Assembly (NCBI RefSeq): GCF_017487405.1
Contig: NZ_CP062222.1
Span: 1,349,001 to 1,413,000, forward strand
Direction of reading: 5' to 3'
Source of the DNA: Brevundimonas goettingensis
Lineage (GTDB): Bacteria > Pseudomonadota > Alphaproteobacteria > Caulobacterales > Caulobacteraceae
DNA length: 64,000 nucleotides
The notes beneath the pieces are model-generated. The model was not told where the DNA came from, ran no database searches, and was given only the letters and a program-made list of their open reading frames with translations. Positions 17,060 through 25,371 of the stretch are shown here, in pieces (within the stretch, counting starts at the first letter, position 1; each line of letters starts with the position of its first letter). The position numbers and the translations under genes are program-made.

Positions 17060-20000
17060 TCAATCGCTGACCGCCTCCGGGCCGGAACCGCGCCGCGCGA
17101 GGACCGCGGCCATGGCGGGCAGGACGATCAGGGTCAGCAAGGTCGCGGTGATCAGGCCGCCGATGACGACCGTGGCCAGGGGCTTCTGCACCTCGGCCCC
17201 GGCCCCGATGGCGAAAGCCATGGGGGCGAAGCCCAGCACCGCCACCAAGGCCGTGGTCAGAACGGCTCGCAGCCGCCCGACCGCCCCCTCGACCACGGCG
17301 CTTGCCGGCTCGGTCCCGGCGTCCAGCCGCTCGCGAATGCCCTGCATCAGGACGAGGCCGTTCAGCGTGGCGACGCCGGACACGGCGATGAAGCCCACCG
17401 CCGCCGAGATCGACAGCGGCATGCCTCGGGCCAGCAGCGCCAGCGCTCCGCCGACGAGGGCCAGCGGCACGCCCGCGAACACCAGGGCGGCGTCCTTCCA
17501 TGACCGCAACGCCAGCACCAACAGCCCGCCGATGGTCAGGAAGACGATCGGCACGATCAGCCCCAACCGCGCCGAGGCCCGTTGCAGGTTCTCGAACTGC
17601 CCGCCCCAGTCCAGCCAGCCGTTCGGCGGCGGCGTGACCTTGCCGTCGATCTTCGATTGCGCCTCCTTCACGAAACTCCCCAGATCGCGGCCGCGGACAT
17701 TGGCCTGAACCGTGATGCGGCGCTTGCCGTCTTCGCGGCTGATCTGGTTCGGCCCCTCGGCGAGGTCGAAGCGCGCGACCGACGACAGGGGGACGGTCGG
17801 CGCCCCGGACTTTTCCTCCTCCGGCATGACCGGCAGCTGGCCCATCACCGCCGGATCGTTCCTCAGGTCGTCGGCCAGCCGCACCACCACGTCAAAGCGG
17901 CGGTCGCCCTCATTGACCTGCCCCGCAGTCTGGCCGGCGAAGGCGATAGCCAGGGCGTCGGCGGCGTCGGAGGCGTGGATCCCCTGCGCCGCCGCCAGTG
18001 TCCGGTCGACCCCGGCGGTGATGGTCGGCTGTCCACTGATCTGCTCGACCTTGACGTCGGCCGCCCCCTCAATGCCGTTCAGGATGGTCGCGATCTCATT
18101 GGCCGTCCGGCTCATGGCGGCGAAGTCGTCGCCATAGACCTTGACCGCCACGTCGGAGCGCACCCCGGCGATCAGCTCGTTGAACCGCATCTGGATCGGC
18201 TGGGTGAACTCATAGGCATTGCCCAGCAGCGTCCCAAGCTGCCCCTCCATCCGCTCGACCAGTTCGGCCTTGGGCAGGTTCGGGTTCGGCCAGTCCTTGC
18301 GGTCCTTCAGGATGACGAAGGTGTCCGAGATGGAGGGCGGCATGGGGTCAGACGCCACCTCGGCCGTACCGGTGCGGGTGAAGACCCGCTCCACCTCGGG
18401 CATGGCCTTGAGCGTCGTCTCGACCTTGAACTGCATGGCCTGGCTCTGTTCCAGAGAGGTCGAGGGCACGCGCATGGCCTGGACCAGCACATCCCCTTCA
18501 TCCAGCGTCGGCACGAACTCCCGGCCCAGCATCAGGAAGGCGATGACACCGGCCAGCAGGGCGAGGCCGGCCCCGCCCAGCACCGCTTGCGGCCGGGCGA
18601 CGGCCCATTCCAGCAGGGGCCGGTAACGCGCCTTGGCCGCGCGGGTCAGGCGGGTCTCCTCGTGGTCTTCCTTCGGCTCCTTGACCCACAGGGCGGCCAT
18701 GGCGGGTACGAAGGTGAAGCTCAGGACGAAGGCGGCCAGCAGCGCCAGCATGACGGTCGCGGCCATCGGCCCGAACATCTTGCCCTCCACCCCCTCGAAC
18801 ATCAGCAGGGGCGCATAGACCAGCAGGATGATGGCCTGACCGAAGGCGGCGGGCCGAGCCATCTCGCGCGCAGCCTCGGCCGCCACCAACAGCCGTTCGG
18901 CGACAGTCAGCGGCCGTCCCGTCTCATGCCGCTTGATCCCGAGCCGCCTCAGGGTGTTCTCGATCACCACCACGGCGCCGTCGACGATCAGGCCGAAGTC
19001 CAGGGCCCCGAGGCTGAGCAGATTGGCGCTGATCCCGAACCGGTTCATGGCCGAGGCCGCGAACAGGAAGGCCAGAGGGATCACCAGGGCGGTGATGATC
19101 GCCGCTCGCACATTGCCGAGCGCCAGGAACAGCACGGCGATGACCAGCAGGGCTCCCAGCGCCAGATTGTGCTCCACCGTCCGGATGGTCGCCTCGACCA
19201 GTTCGGTCCGGTCCAGCGCCGGAACCACGGCGACGCCGGGCGGAAGGCTCGGCGCGATGGATTTCAGCCGCTCCCCGACCCGATGCGCCACCTCACGCGA
19301 GTTCTCGCCCTGCAGCATCAGGGCGGTGCCGACCACGGTCTCGCGCCCATCGACGCTGGCCGACCCCAGACGCGGCGCCCGGCCGGTCTCGACCGCAGCC
19401 ACGTCCGACACCCGGATCACCTGCCCGCCCCGGTTCAGGATCGGGGTCTCGGCCAGTTCGGCCAGCGACTTCACCCGGGCGTCGGCGCGCACGATATAGG
19501 CCTCGCCCGCGCGGTTGACGTAGCCCGCGCCGGCGATGCGGTTGGCGTGCTCCAGCGCCTCGACCAACTGCACCAGACCGACGCCATAGGCCGCCAGCCG
19601 CGCCGGGTCGGGATGGACCGCATATTCCTTCACATAGCCGCCCAGCACATCGACCCCGGCGACGCCCGGCACGGTCTTCAGCTGGGGCGCGACGATCCAG
19701 TCCTGAACGGTGCGCAGGTATGTCGCCTTCTCCGCGTCGGTGACCAGCCGCTCGCCTTCGGGTGTGACATAGGGGACGCCGGTCTTCGCGGCCTCACCCT
19801 TGAACTCCAGGGTCCAGATATAGACCTCGCCCAGACCGGTCACGACCGGCCCCATCGACGGCGAGACCCCGCCCGGCAGGTCCTCGCGCGCCGACTGGAT
19901 GCGCTCGTTGACCAGATTACGCGCGAAATAGATGTCGGTGCTGTCGGTGAAGACGGCGGTGATCTGGGAAAAGCCGTGGCGCGACAGGGAGCGGGTTCCG

Positions 20001-20239
20001 GTCAGGCCGGGCAGGCCCGCCAGGGCGGTCTCCAGCGGGAAGGTCACCTGCCGCTCCACCTCCTCGGGCCCAAGCGCCGGGGCGACGGTCGTGATCTGCA
20101 CCTGACGGTTGGTGATGTCGGGCACGGCGTCGACGGGCAGTTTGAGCAGCTCTCGCGCGCCCAGCACCGCCAGGACGCAGGCGATGCCCACCACCCACCA
20201 GCGGAAACGCACCGAGGCGTCGATGATCCGGTCCAGCAT
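17060..20239 (-). CDS. CzcA-type heavy-metal RND efflux permease
   Basis: A 1059-residue resistance-nodulation-division permease: one N-terminal helix, a large periplasmic loop, six helices, a second large loop and five or six more helices. The helix-4 sequence GALDFGLIVDGAVVVIEN, with its two Asp and one Glu, matches the proton-relay motif of CzcA-type Zn/Co/Cd exporters rather than CusA. The C-terminal half contains GVATLNGLVLMQGIRERL and GAEVQKPLATVVIGGL as usual. It drives periplasmic metal out by proton antiport. The adaptor gene lies two bases upstream, forming a czcBA operon. I see no czcC-like outer-membrane channel gene beside it. The precise metal is inferred. Confidence 0.93.
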   Translation of the reverse strand: MLDRIIDASVRFRWWVVGIACVLAVLGARELLKLPVDAVPDITNRQVQITTVAPALGPEEVERQVTFPLETALAGLPGLTGTRSLSRHGFSQITAVFTDSTDIYFARNLVNERIQSAREDLPGGVSPSMGPVVTGLGEVYIWTLEFKGEAAKTGVPYVTPEGERLVTDAEKATYLRTVQDWIVAPQLKTVPGVAGVDVLGGYVKEYAVHPDPARLAAYGVGLVQLVEALEHANRIAGAGYVNRAGEAYIVRADARVKSLAELAETPILNRGGQVIRVSDVAAVETGRAPRLGSASVDGRETVVGTALMLQGENSREVAHRVGERLKSIAPSLPPGVAVVPALDRTELVEATIRTVEHNLALGALLVIAVLFLALGNVRAAIITALVIPLAFLFAASAMNRFGISANLLSLGALDFGLIVDGAVVVIENTLRRLGIKRHETGRPLTVAERLLVAAEAAREMARPAAFGQAIILLVYAPLLMFEGVEGKMFGPMAATVMLALLAAFVLSFTFVPAMAALWVKEPKEDHEETRLTRAAKARYRPLLEWAVARPQAVLGGAGLALLAGVIAFLMLGREFVPTLDEGDVLVQAMRVPSTSLEQSQAMQFKVETTLKAMPEVERVFTRTGTAEVASDPMPPSISDTFVILKDRKDWPNPNLPKAELVERMEGQLGTLLGNAYEFTQPIQMRFNELIAGVRSDVAVKVYGDDFAAMSRTANEIATILNGIEGAADVKVEQISGQPTITAGVDRTLAAAQGIHASDAADALAIAFAGQTAGQVNEGDRRFDVVVRLADDLRNDPAVMGQLPVMPEEEKSGAPTVPLSSVARFDLAEGPNQISREDGKRRITVQANVRGRDLGSFVKEAQSKIDGKVTPPPNGWLDWGGQFENLQRASARLGLIVPIVFLTIGGLLVLALRSWKDAALVFAGVPLALVGGALALLARGMPLSISAAVGFIAVSGVATLNGLVLMQGIRERLDAGTEPASAVVEGAVGRLRAVLTTALVAVLGFAPMAFAIGAGAEVQKPLATVVIGGLITATLLTLIVLPAMAAVLARRGSGPEAVSD

Positions 20240-20241
20240 CC

Positions 20242-21420
20242 TCAGTCCTCATGCCCGGCTTCGCCCTTGGCCAGTTCGGCCTTGAGCAGGAAGGCGCCGG
20301 TCCCGGCGATGCGTTCGGATCCGGTCAGGCCCGAAGTGATTTCGGTGCGGCCGCCGCTGATCGCGCCCGTGGTCACCGGCCGGGCGTGGAAGCCGCCCTC
20401 CTCGACCACGAAGACCGACGGCCGGCCTTCCACGGTCTGGACCGCCTCGGACGGCACGGTCAGGACGTTTCCGCTGTTCGCCGCGATCGTCATCAGCCGC
20501 GCCGAGACGACGGTTCCGGCGGGCGCCGTCGCCCCGTCGATACGGGCGCGGATCATGACCACCCCGCTGGCGTTGGCGGGCGCGATGGCGACCACGGTTC
20601 CGGCGACCATACGACCGTCGCCGGTGCGGGCCTCGACCCGGGCGCCCAGCCCCAGAAGGGCGGCGGCCTGGGGCGGCGCCTCGAAGGCCAGCTCCAGACG
20701 GCGCGCGTCGGCGACGGCGGCGACCTCCTGATCCTCTTCGTGCAGCACCTGCCCGGGAGCGGTGGCCATCCGCGTCACCACCCCGGCGACCGGGCTCCTG
20801 ACCACGACCAGGCCGTCGGCGCCGGGCGCCCCATAGGCCCCGACGCGAGCCCGGGCGGCGCGCAGTTCGGCCTCGGCCCGCCGTGCCTCGGCTTCGGTGA
20901 TGTCCAGTCGCGCCTTGGCGACATAGCCCTGTTCGAACAGGCTGCGGTCGCGCCTCAGGGCGGCCCGCGCGGCCTCCGCTGCGGCCTCGGCGGCGTCGGT
21001 TGTGGCGCGTGACGCCGCGCCCTCCGGGCTGCGCAGGGTGACCAGAGGCGATCCCGCGGACACGCCCTGCCCCACGCCGACATGGACCCGCACCACCTGG
21101 CCGGGCAGAGGCGCATCGACCACGGCCTCGGCGCCCGGGGCGAAGGCGATCCGGCCCGGCAGGGTCAGTTCCGCTCCGCCGCCGCGACCGACCGCGATCA
21201 CGCTGACACCGGCCTTCGCGGCCGCCTCGGGGGTCAGGGCGACGACCCCTTCAACATGAGCCTCCTCGCCGTGCCCCTCCTCTTCGCCGTGGGCGTCGGG
21301 CGCGGGGGCGGTGTTCAACCGGGCCAGGCCGTAGCCCCCGCCGAGGCCGAGGCCCAGGGCGGCGACGATGGCGGCGGCGGTCATCAGGGCCCGTCTCGAG
21401 GGCGTTCTGGATGGGATCAT
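20242..21420 (-). CDS. CzcB-type RND efflux periplasmic adaptor
   Basis: A 392-residue membrane-fusion protein with an N-terminal membrane anchor (about residues 10-33), then a His/Glu-rich stretch (AHGEEEGHGEEAH) likely to bind metal. The adaptor core follows: a barrel-sandwich segment (GRIAFAPGAEAVVDAPLPGQVVRV), an alpha-helical hairpin (AAEAAAEAARAALRRDRSLFEQGYVAKARLDITEAE), the second lipoyl half and a beta-barrel. It would bridge the CzcA permease to an outer-membrane channel. It ends two bases before the permease start. The histidine-rich N-terminus supports divalent-metal rather than drug transport. Confidence 0.9.
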   Translation of the reverse strand: MIPSRTPSRRALMTAAAIVAALGLGLGGGYGLARLNTAPAPDAHGEEEGHGEEAHVEGVVALTPEAAAKAGVSVIAVGRGGGAELTLPGRIAFAPGAEAVVDAPLPGQVVRVHVGVGQGVSAGSPLVTLRSPEGAASRATTDAAEAAAEAARAALRRDRSLFEQGYVAKARLDITEAEARRAEAELRAARARVGAYGAPGADGLVVVRSPVAGVVTRMATAPGQVLHEEDQEVAAVADARRLELAFEAPPQAAALLGLGARVEARTGDGRMVAGTVVAIAPANASGVVMIRARIDGATAPAGTVVSARLMTIAANSGNVLTVPSEAVQTVEGRPSVFVVEEGGFHARPVTTGAISGGRTEITSGLTGSERIAGTGAFLLKAELAKGEAGHED

Positions 21421-21557
21421 GTCAGGTCTCGCAGGCCCGGCGAGCGCTGCGCGGTGTCAGCCGGGCGTGATGGTCATGGGGCGACGACGCGGGACCGCGA
21501 GGGCGGCGCGTCTGCGGCGATCATTCAGGAGGGCGAGGGCTTGTGCGGCCTCGCCGA

Positions 21558-21896
21558 TCAGGCACGTGGAGGGCGATCGAGGCCTTCGGGCGCGCCCAAA
21601 GGCACGCCCGCGACATGGGCCCAGGACACGGGCGACCGGAACCGGAGCGGCGTCCCGACCGGCGAGGCTTCACCCGGCAGGGCGACGTGAGACGCGTGGC
21701 AGCAGCCGTGCAGGCAGGCGGGGCCGCAGTCACGGCATCCGTCCGAGGCCGGCTCCGGGCTCTGGACGACGGCGGCGATCGCCTCCGGCGCCGAGCAGGC
21801 CAGGGCCTCGCCGGCCGGGACGATCGCGACGAGCGCCATCAGCAGGGCGCCGAGCACCCCGAACCGCCGCAGAATCTGCCTGGCCGCCTTCAGCAT
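21558..21896 (-). CDS. Small exported Cys/His-rich protein upstream of the metal efflux genes
   Basis: A 112-residue protein from the ATG complement of 21894-21896. Residues 12-33 form a hydrophobic signal or anchor. A compact cluster C54, C57, C61, H63, C65, C66, H67, H70 (within GCRDCGPACLHGCCHASH) looks like a soft-metal binding site. The rest is Pro/Gly rich. The gene precedes czcB on the same strand (137-base gap), so it probably belongs to the efflux operon and could act as a periplasmic metal chaperone or sensor; this is inferred from context. The reading frame is open further upstream, but this start gives a normal signal sequence. Confidence 0.7.
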   Translation of the reverse strand: MLKAARQILRRFGVLGALLMALVAIVPAGEALACSAPEAIAAVVQSPEPASDGCRDCGPACLHGCCHASHVALPGEASPVGTPLRFRSPVSWAHVAGVPLGAPEGLDRPPRA

Positions 21897-21993
21897 GCGG
21901 TCGAGATAGCACAGGAAACCGCGGCCGGTCGCGCCTGCGACGTTTCGTCCTGCTCTGGACCCGGCGCGTCGAAACTCGATACAGGTGGCGGCC

Positions 21994-22869
21994 ATGACCA
22001 CCCTGAACATCGAACTCCGGGACCGCATCCTCTGGATCCGTCTGGACCGGCCTGATCAGTTGAACGCCTTCAACGAGGCCATGGGCGACGAGCTGGAGGC
22101 GGCCTTCATCGCGGCCAGCGCCGACGACGCCGTGGGCGCGATCATCGTCACCGGAAACGGCCGCAGCTTCTGCGCCGGCGCCGACCTGACCCGACCGGAC
22201 AACGTCTTCGCCCTCGACGAGACCGCGCGCCCGGACCTCGCCATGCTGCGCGAGCGGTTCGACGATCCCTATGTGGTCCGCAATATCCGCGACAAGGGCG
22301 GCCGGGTGGCCCTGGCCATCCATAACTGCAGGAAGCCCGTGATCGCCGCCATCAACGGCGCGGCCGTCGGCGTGGGCGCGACCATGACCCTGGCCATGGA
22401 TTTTCGTCTGGCCTCGACCGAGGCGAAGATCGGCTTCGTCTTCGCCCGGCTGGGTGTGGTGCCCGAGGCCTGTTCGACCTGGTTCCTGCCGCGACTCGTC
22501 GGCCAGCAGCAGGCGCTGGAGTGGTGCCTGACCGGCGACATCTTCGATGCGGCGACGGGTCAGGCGGCGGGCCTGTTGCGTTCGGTCCATGCGCCGGACC
22601 AGCTGTTGGCCGAGGCCGAGGCCTTCGCGCGGCGGCTGATCACGGATCGCTCGCCGGCCGCCGTCGCCCTGACCCGTCAGATGCTGCGCCGCAATCCGGC
22701 CCTGCCCAACCCGCTCGAGGCGCACCTGATCGAGAGCCTGGCCATGTTCGACATGAGCCAGGCCGACGGCAAGGAGGGCGTCGCCGCCTTCATGGAAAAG
22801 CGCAAGGCCGTGTTCAAGGACCGCGCCTCGTCCCTGCCGGGCGGGCTCGAGGCCTTGTTCGGCGATTAG
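21994..22869 (+). CDS. Enoyl-CoA hydratase/isomerase family protein
   Basis: A 291-residue crotonase-fold enzyme. Oxyanion-hole motifs are visible: GNGRSFCAGADLTRP near residue 52 and AAINGAAVGVGATMTLAMDFRLAS near residue 113. VFARLGVVPEACSTWFLPRLVG carries the catalytic glutamate region. Members hydrate 2-enoyl-CoA or isomerise double bases of fatty acyl-CoA; the exact substrate cannot be read from sequence. ATG 21994 is preferred over GTG 21985 because AGGTGG lies just upstream. It is divergent from the efflux operon and convergent with the small gene downstream, so it is probably transcribed alone. Confidence 0.9.
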   Translation: MTTLNIELRDRILWIRLDRPDQLNAFNEAMGDELEAAFIAASADDAVGAIIVTGNGRSFCAGADLTRPDNVFALDETARPDLAMLRERFDDPYVVRNIRDKGGRVALAIHNCRKPVIAAINGAAVGVGATMTLAMDFRLASTEAKIGFVFARLGVVPEACSTWFLPRLVGQQQALEWCLTGDIFDAATGQAAGLLRSVHAPDQLLAEAEAFARRLITDRSPAAVALTRQMLRRNPALPNPLEAHLIESLAMFDMSQADGKEGVAAFMEKRKAVFKDRASSLPGGLEALFGD

Positions 22870-23157
22870 TCAGTGAAGGGTCGGGCCCGGGGTTCCGACC
22901 GTCGAGCAGCAGCCGATCATGGCCTCGACGAATTCGGGAAGGGCCGCCTTCAGGTCCACGCCGTCGAGGTGCGAGAAATAGGCCTCCGCCACCTCCTGCC
23001 AGGCCTGCAGCAGCACGCGACGCCCTGCTTCGGCCGTCATCTGTTCCAGATGTTCGATGCCGCGTTCCGACAGCAGCCGATGCGCGACCTGACCGGCGTG
23101 CTCGGCCAGCATATGGAAGACGTCCACCTCTTCGGGGGTGAGTTCGCTGTAGAGCAA
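22870..23157 (-). CDS. Small helical protein, unknown function
   Basis: A 95-residue acidic helical protein: ELTPEEVDVFHMLAEHAGQVAHRLL, HLEQMTAEAGRRVLLQAWQEVAEAYF, then DLKAALPEFVEAMIGCC. I chose TTG at 23155-23157 (minus) because GGGAGG lies five bases upstream; a GTG eight codons earlier (23181) is an alternative. The residues look like the C-terminal ligand-binding or dimerisation helices of a TetR-like regulator, but the DNA-binding half is absent, so it may instead be a free-standing helical protein or a remnant. It ends directly against the stop of the enoyl-CoA hydratase gene, tail to tail. Confidence 0.55.
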   Translation of the reverse strand: MLYSELTPEEVDVFHMLAEHAGQVAHRLLSERGIEHLEQMTAEAGRRVLLQAWQEVAEAYFSHLDGVDLKAALPEFVEAMIGCCSTVGTPGPTLH

Positions 23158-23453
23158 GACGGCCTCCCACGCGGATTCCACGCCCCGAACACAGGGCTCC
23201 GCTAGTGAGACGCCGCAGTTCGCAGCCCACCTCAGATGTTTCTCAAGACCATCGTTCGCCGACGCGCCTCTTACGCGCAGAGGCGCAATGACAGGCTGAA
23301 AATGCGGGATTCGGCGGGCTGTCGTCGCGCCAGGTTCTGGAGGGGGGGGGGGAGGCGACCCGGCTTGGTGACTGGAAAATCCACCGGGCCGCCTGACCAA
23401 GGCTTGCCCCCTCAGTCGCTATCTATGAACCATAGAAAACAACGGTCTGCACC
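23158..23453. other. Gene-poor gap with an 11-G tract
   Basis: I see no convincing gene in this stretch. It contains a run of eleven G at 23342-23352 in a GA-rich purine tract. Minus-strand reading frames stay open through it, producing a proline run. It probably holds the promoter of the small minus-strand gene. Confidence 0.5.
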
Positions 23454-23567
23454 CTAGAATCGCAGGCGTTCCCGGCGCGAGACCGAAAGGACGATCAACC
23501 GTTGCACAGCCCACACGGTCGCGACCAGGCCCATGCCGACGGCGCCGGCGATGATTTCTTGCGGCAT
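23454..23567 (-). CDS. Tentative 37-residue single-helix peptide
   Basis: From the ATG complement of 23565-23567 the frame reads MPQEIIAGAVGMGLVATVWAV followed by a basic tail ending RRERLRF: one membrane helix with positively charged C-terminus. No clear ribosome-binding site is visible and no family is recognised. It lies divergent to the M28 peptidase gene. It could be a small membrane protein or chance; confidence is low. Confidence 0.3.
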   Translation of the reverse strand: MPQEIIAGAVGMGLVATVWAVQRLIVLSVSRRERLRF

Positions 23568-23766
23568 ACGAATGATTCCCCAGAGTTCCCGGAGCCCCCG
23601 CTCCGGTCTTACAGCCCAGCTGCATCTGGGGGTGGTTCCGCGCCTGCGCCAAGTCCATACCCCGCACACGCGAAACCGGCGCCGCGTCCGCGAACAGCCC
23701 CGCCCTGTCATTGACTTCGAGGGGCCGGACGCCTCCTCTCCCTGCCGTGCTGAAAGGAAGTTGGCG

Positions 23767-25371
23767 ATGACGGTGCGGTACGGACTCAAGGCGGCGGGCG
23801 CGGCCCTGTTCCTGGCCGGGCTGGCCGGCTGCGCGACGACGGGCGCCCCTTCTTCCGTTTCCGGTCCCCCGCCCGGAACCGACCCGGCCGTCGTCGCCTG
23901 GTGGGCGACGACCAGCGCCCTTTCGAGGGACGACATGGAGGGCCGCGACACCGGTTCGGAAGGCTATCGCAAGGCCGCCGCCTACGTCATCGACCGGTTC
24001 CAGCGCGCAGGGCTCCAGCCGGCGGGCGACAACGGGACGTGGATCCAGTCCATCCCCCTGCACGAGGTGGCGGTCGTGAAGGAAGGGACCAGCTTCACCG
24101 TCGTCGGCGACGACGGCTCGACCCGTCCGCTTCAGTTCCTCCGCGAAATCTCGGTGACCCCCGTCGCCGCCCTGCCCGTCCGTCTGGAAGCGCCGCTCGC
24201 GTTCCGCGGCTATTGCTCTCCACAAGAAATCGGCGACGTGCGCGGCAAGATCCTCGTCTGTTTCGCCGGTCGCCGCGCCGGGATGACCACAGCCGCCGGG
24301 CGGATGGCGACCGTCACGGCGGGCGACGCCGTGGCCCTGATCAATATCGACGATGTCGGCTTCACGGTGGAGCCGCCGCGCTGGCCGATGGCCTATGCCC
24401 GCTCGGTCGGCTTCGCGGACAACCCGCCCTCCGGCGGCCCGGCCTTTCCGGTGATGCGCCTGAGCGCCGACGCCCTCGCCGCCGTCATTGCGGGCTCCGG
24501 CCAGGATTCGGCCGATATCCTCGCCAGGGCCGTCGCCGCCGCGCCCCTGCCCGCCTTCGACATCCCGGCCCGGATGCGCCTGACCTTCGCAGTCAGGGAA
24601 AGCGACTACTCATCCGAAAACGTCCTGGCCGTCCTGCCCGGAACCGACCCGGCCCTGGCCGATCAGCCGGTGCTGGTGAACGCCCACCTCGACGGCTACG
24701 GCTATGGCGAGCCGGTCGACGGCGACGGCCTCTACAACGGCGCCCTGGACGACGCCGCCTATGTCGCCACCCTGATCGAGATGGCCGACCATTTCGGCGG
24801 AAAAGGCCTGCGCCGCCCGGTCTTCTTCGCCGCCTATACGGGCGAGGAGAAGGGCCTGCTCGGCTCGCGCTGGCTGGCCGACCACCCGACCCCTGCCATG
24901 GGACCGAAAGGCCTGCCCGTCGCCGTGCTCAACCTGGACCAGCTGCGCCCCCTCTATCCCCTGACCATCCTGACCACCCTGGCGGTCAACGACACATCGC
25001 TCGGCGCCGTGACGCGGGAGATCGCCGGCGAGATGGGCGTCGAGGTCCGGGCCGATCCCGAGCCCGAGCGCGGTCTGCTGCGCCGCTCGGACCACTGGCC
25101 CTTCATGCAGAAGGGCGTCCCGGGCATCAGCTTCATCTTCGGCTATGACCCGGGGACCGAGGCCGAGGCCCGTTACCGCCTCTGGTACCAGACCCGCTAC
25201 CACATGCCCCAGGACGACCTGACCACCGCCATCGACTGGAAGGCCGCGGGCGACTTCAATCGCTTCTACGAGACCCTGACCCGACGCGTCGCCGACGCCG
25301 ACCAGGCCCCGCAGTGGATCCCCGGCAGCCCCATCGCCCCGGCCGCCTCCCTTTCGGCGGGCAAGCCGTGA
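23767..25371 (+). CDS. M28-family metallopeptidase lipoprotein
   Basis: A 534-residue lipoprotein: signal segment, lipobox LAGC with Cys22. An M28 zinc aminopeptidase domain follows, interrupted by a protease-associated-like insert around residues 130-260. Zinc-site motifs are VNAHLDGYGYGE (His), NGALDDAAYVA (Asp), YTGEEKGLLGS (the Glu-Glu pair), and a late RRSDHWPFMQ and RYHMPQDDL. It should act in the periplasm or at the outer membrane, trimming peptides. ATG 23767 follows GAAAGGAAG. The stop overlaps the GTG start of the amidohydrolase gene, so the two are coupled. It is the first gene of the degradative group reaching to the GH47 gene. Confidence 0.92.
   Translation: MTVRYGLKAAGAALFLAGLAGCATTGAPSSVSGPPPGTDPAVVAWWATTSALSRDDMEGRDTGSEGYRKAAAYVIDRFQRAGLQPAGDNGTWIQSIPLHEVAVVKEGTSFTVVGDDGSTRPLQFLREISVTPVAALPVRLEAPLAFRGYCSPQEIGDVRGKILVCFAGRRAGMTTAAGRMATVTAGDAVALINIDDVGFTVEPPRWPMAYARSVGFADNPPSGGPAFPVMRLSADALAAVIAGSGQDSADILARAVAAAPLPAFDIPARMRLTFAVRESDYSSENVLAVLPGTDPALADQPVLVNAHLDGYGYGEPVDGDGLYNGALDDAAYVATLIEMADHFGGKGLRRPVFFAAYTGEEKGLLGSRWLADHPTPAMGPKGLPVAVLNLDQLRPLYPLTILTTLAVNDTSLGAVTREIAGEMGVEVRADPEPERGLLRRSDHWPFMQKGVPGISFIFGYDPGTEAEARYRLWYQTRYHMPQDDLTTAIDWKAAGDFNRFYETLTRRVADADQAPQWIPGSPIAPAASLSAGKP

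Noticed and set aside
17582..20731. Plus-strand open frame of 1049 codons opposite the efflux genes
   Set aside because: Antisense shadow of the czcBA genes with low-complexity His/Arg/Gly/Gln composition and no family resemblance.
16965..22000. Integrative element bounded by tRNA-Ser
   Set aside because: I found no integrase gene and no second copy of the tRNA 3' end in the window; the idea is kept only as a question in the findings.
23236..23457. 73-codon plus-strand open frame
   Set aside because: No ribosome-binding site; Arg-rich low-complexity product crossing the G tract; not gene-like.
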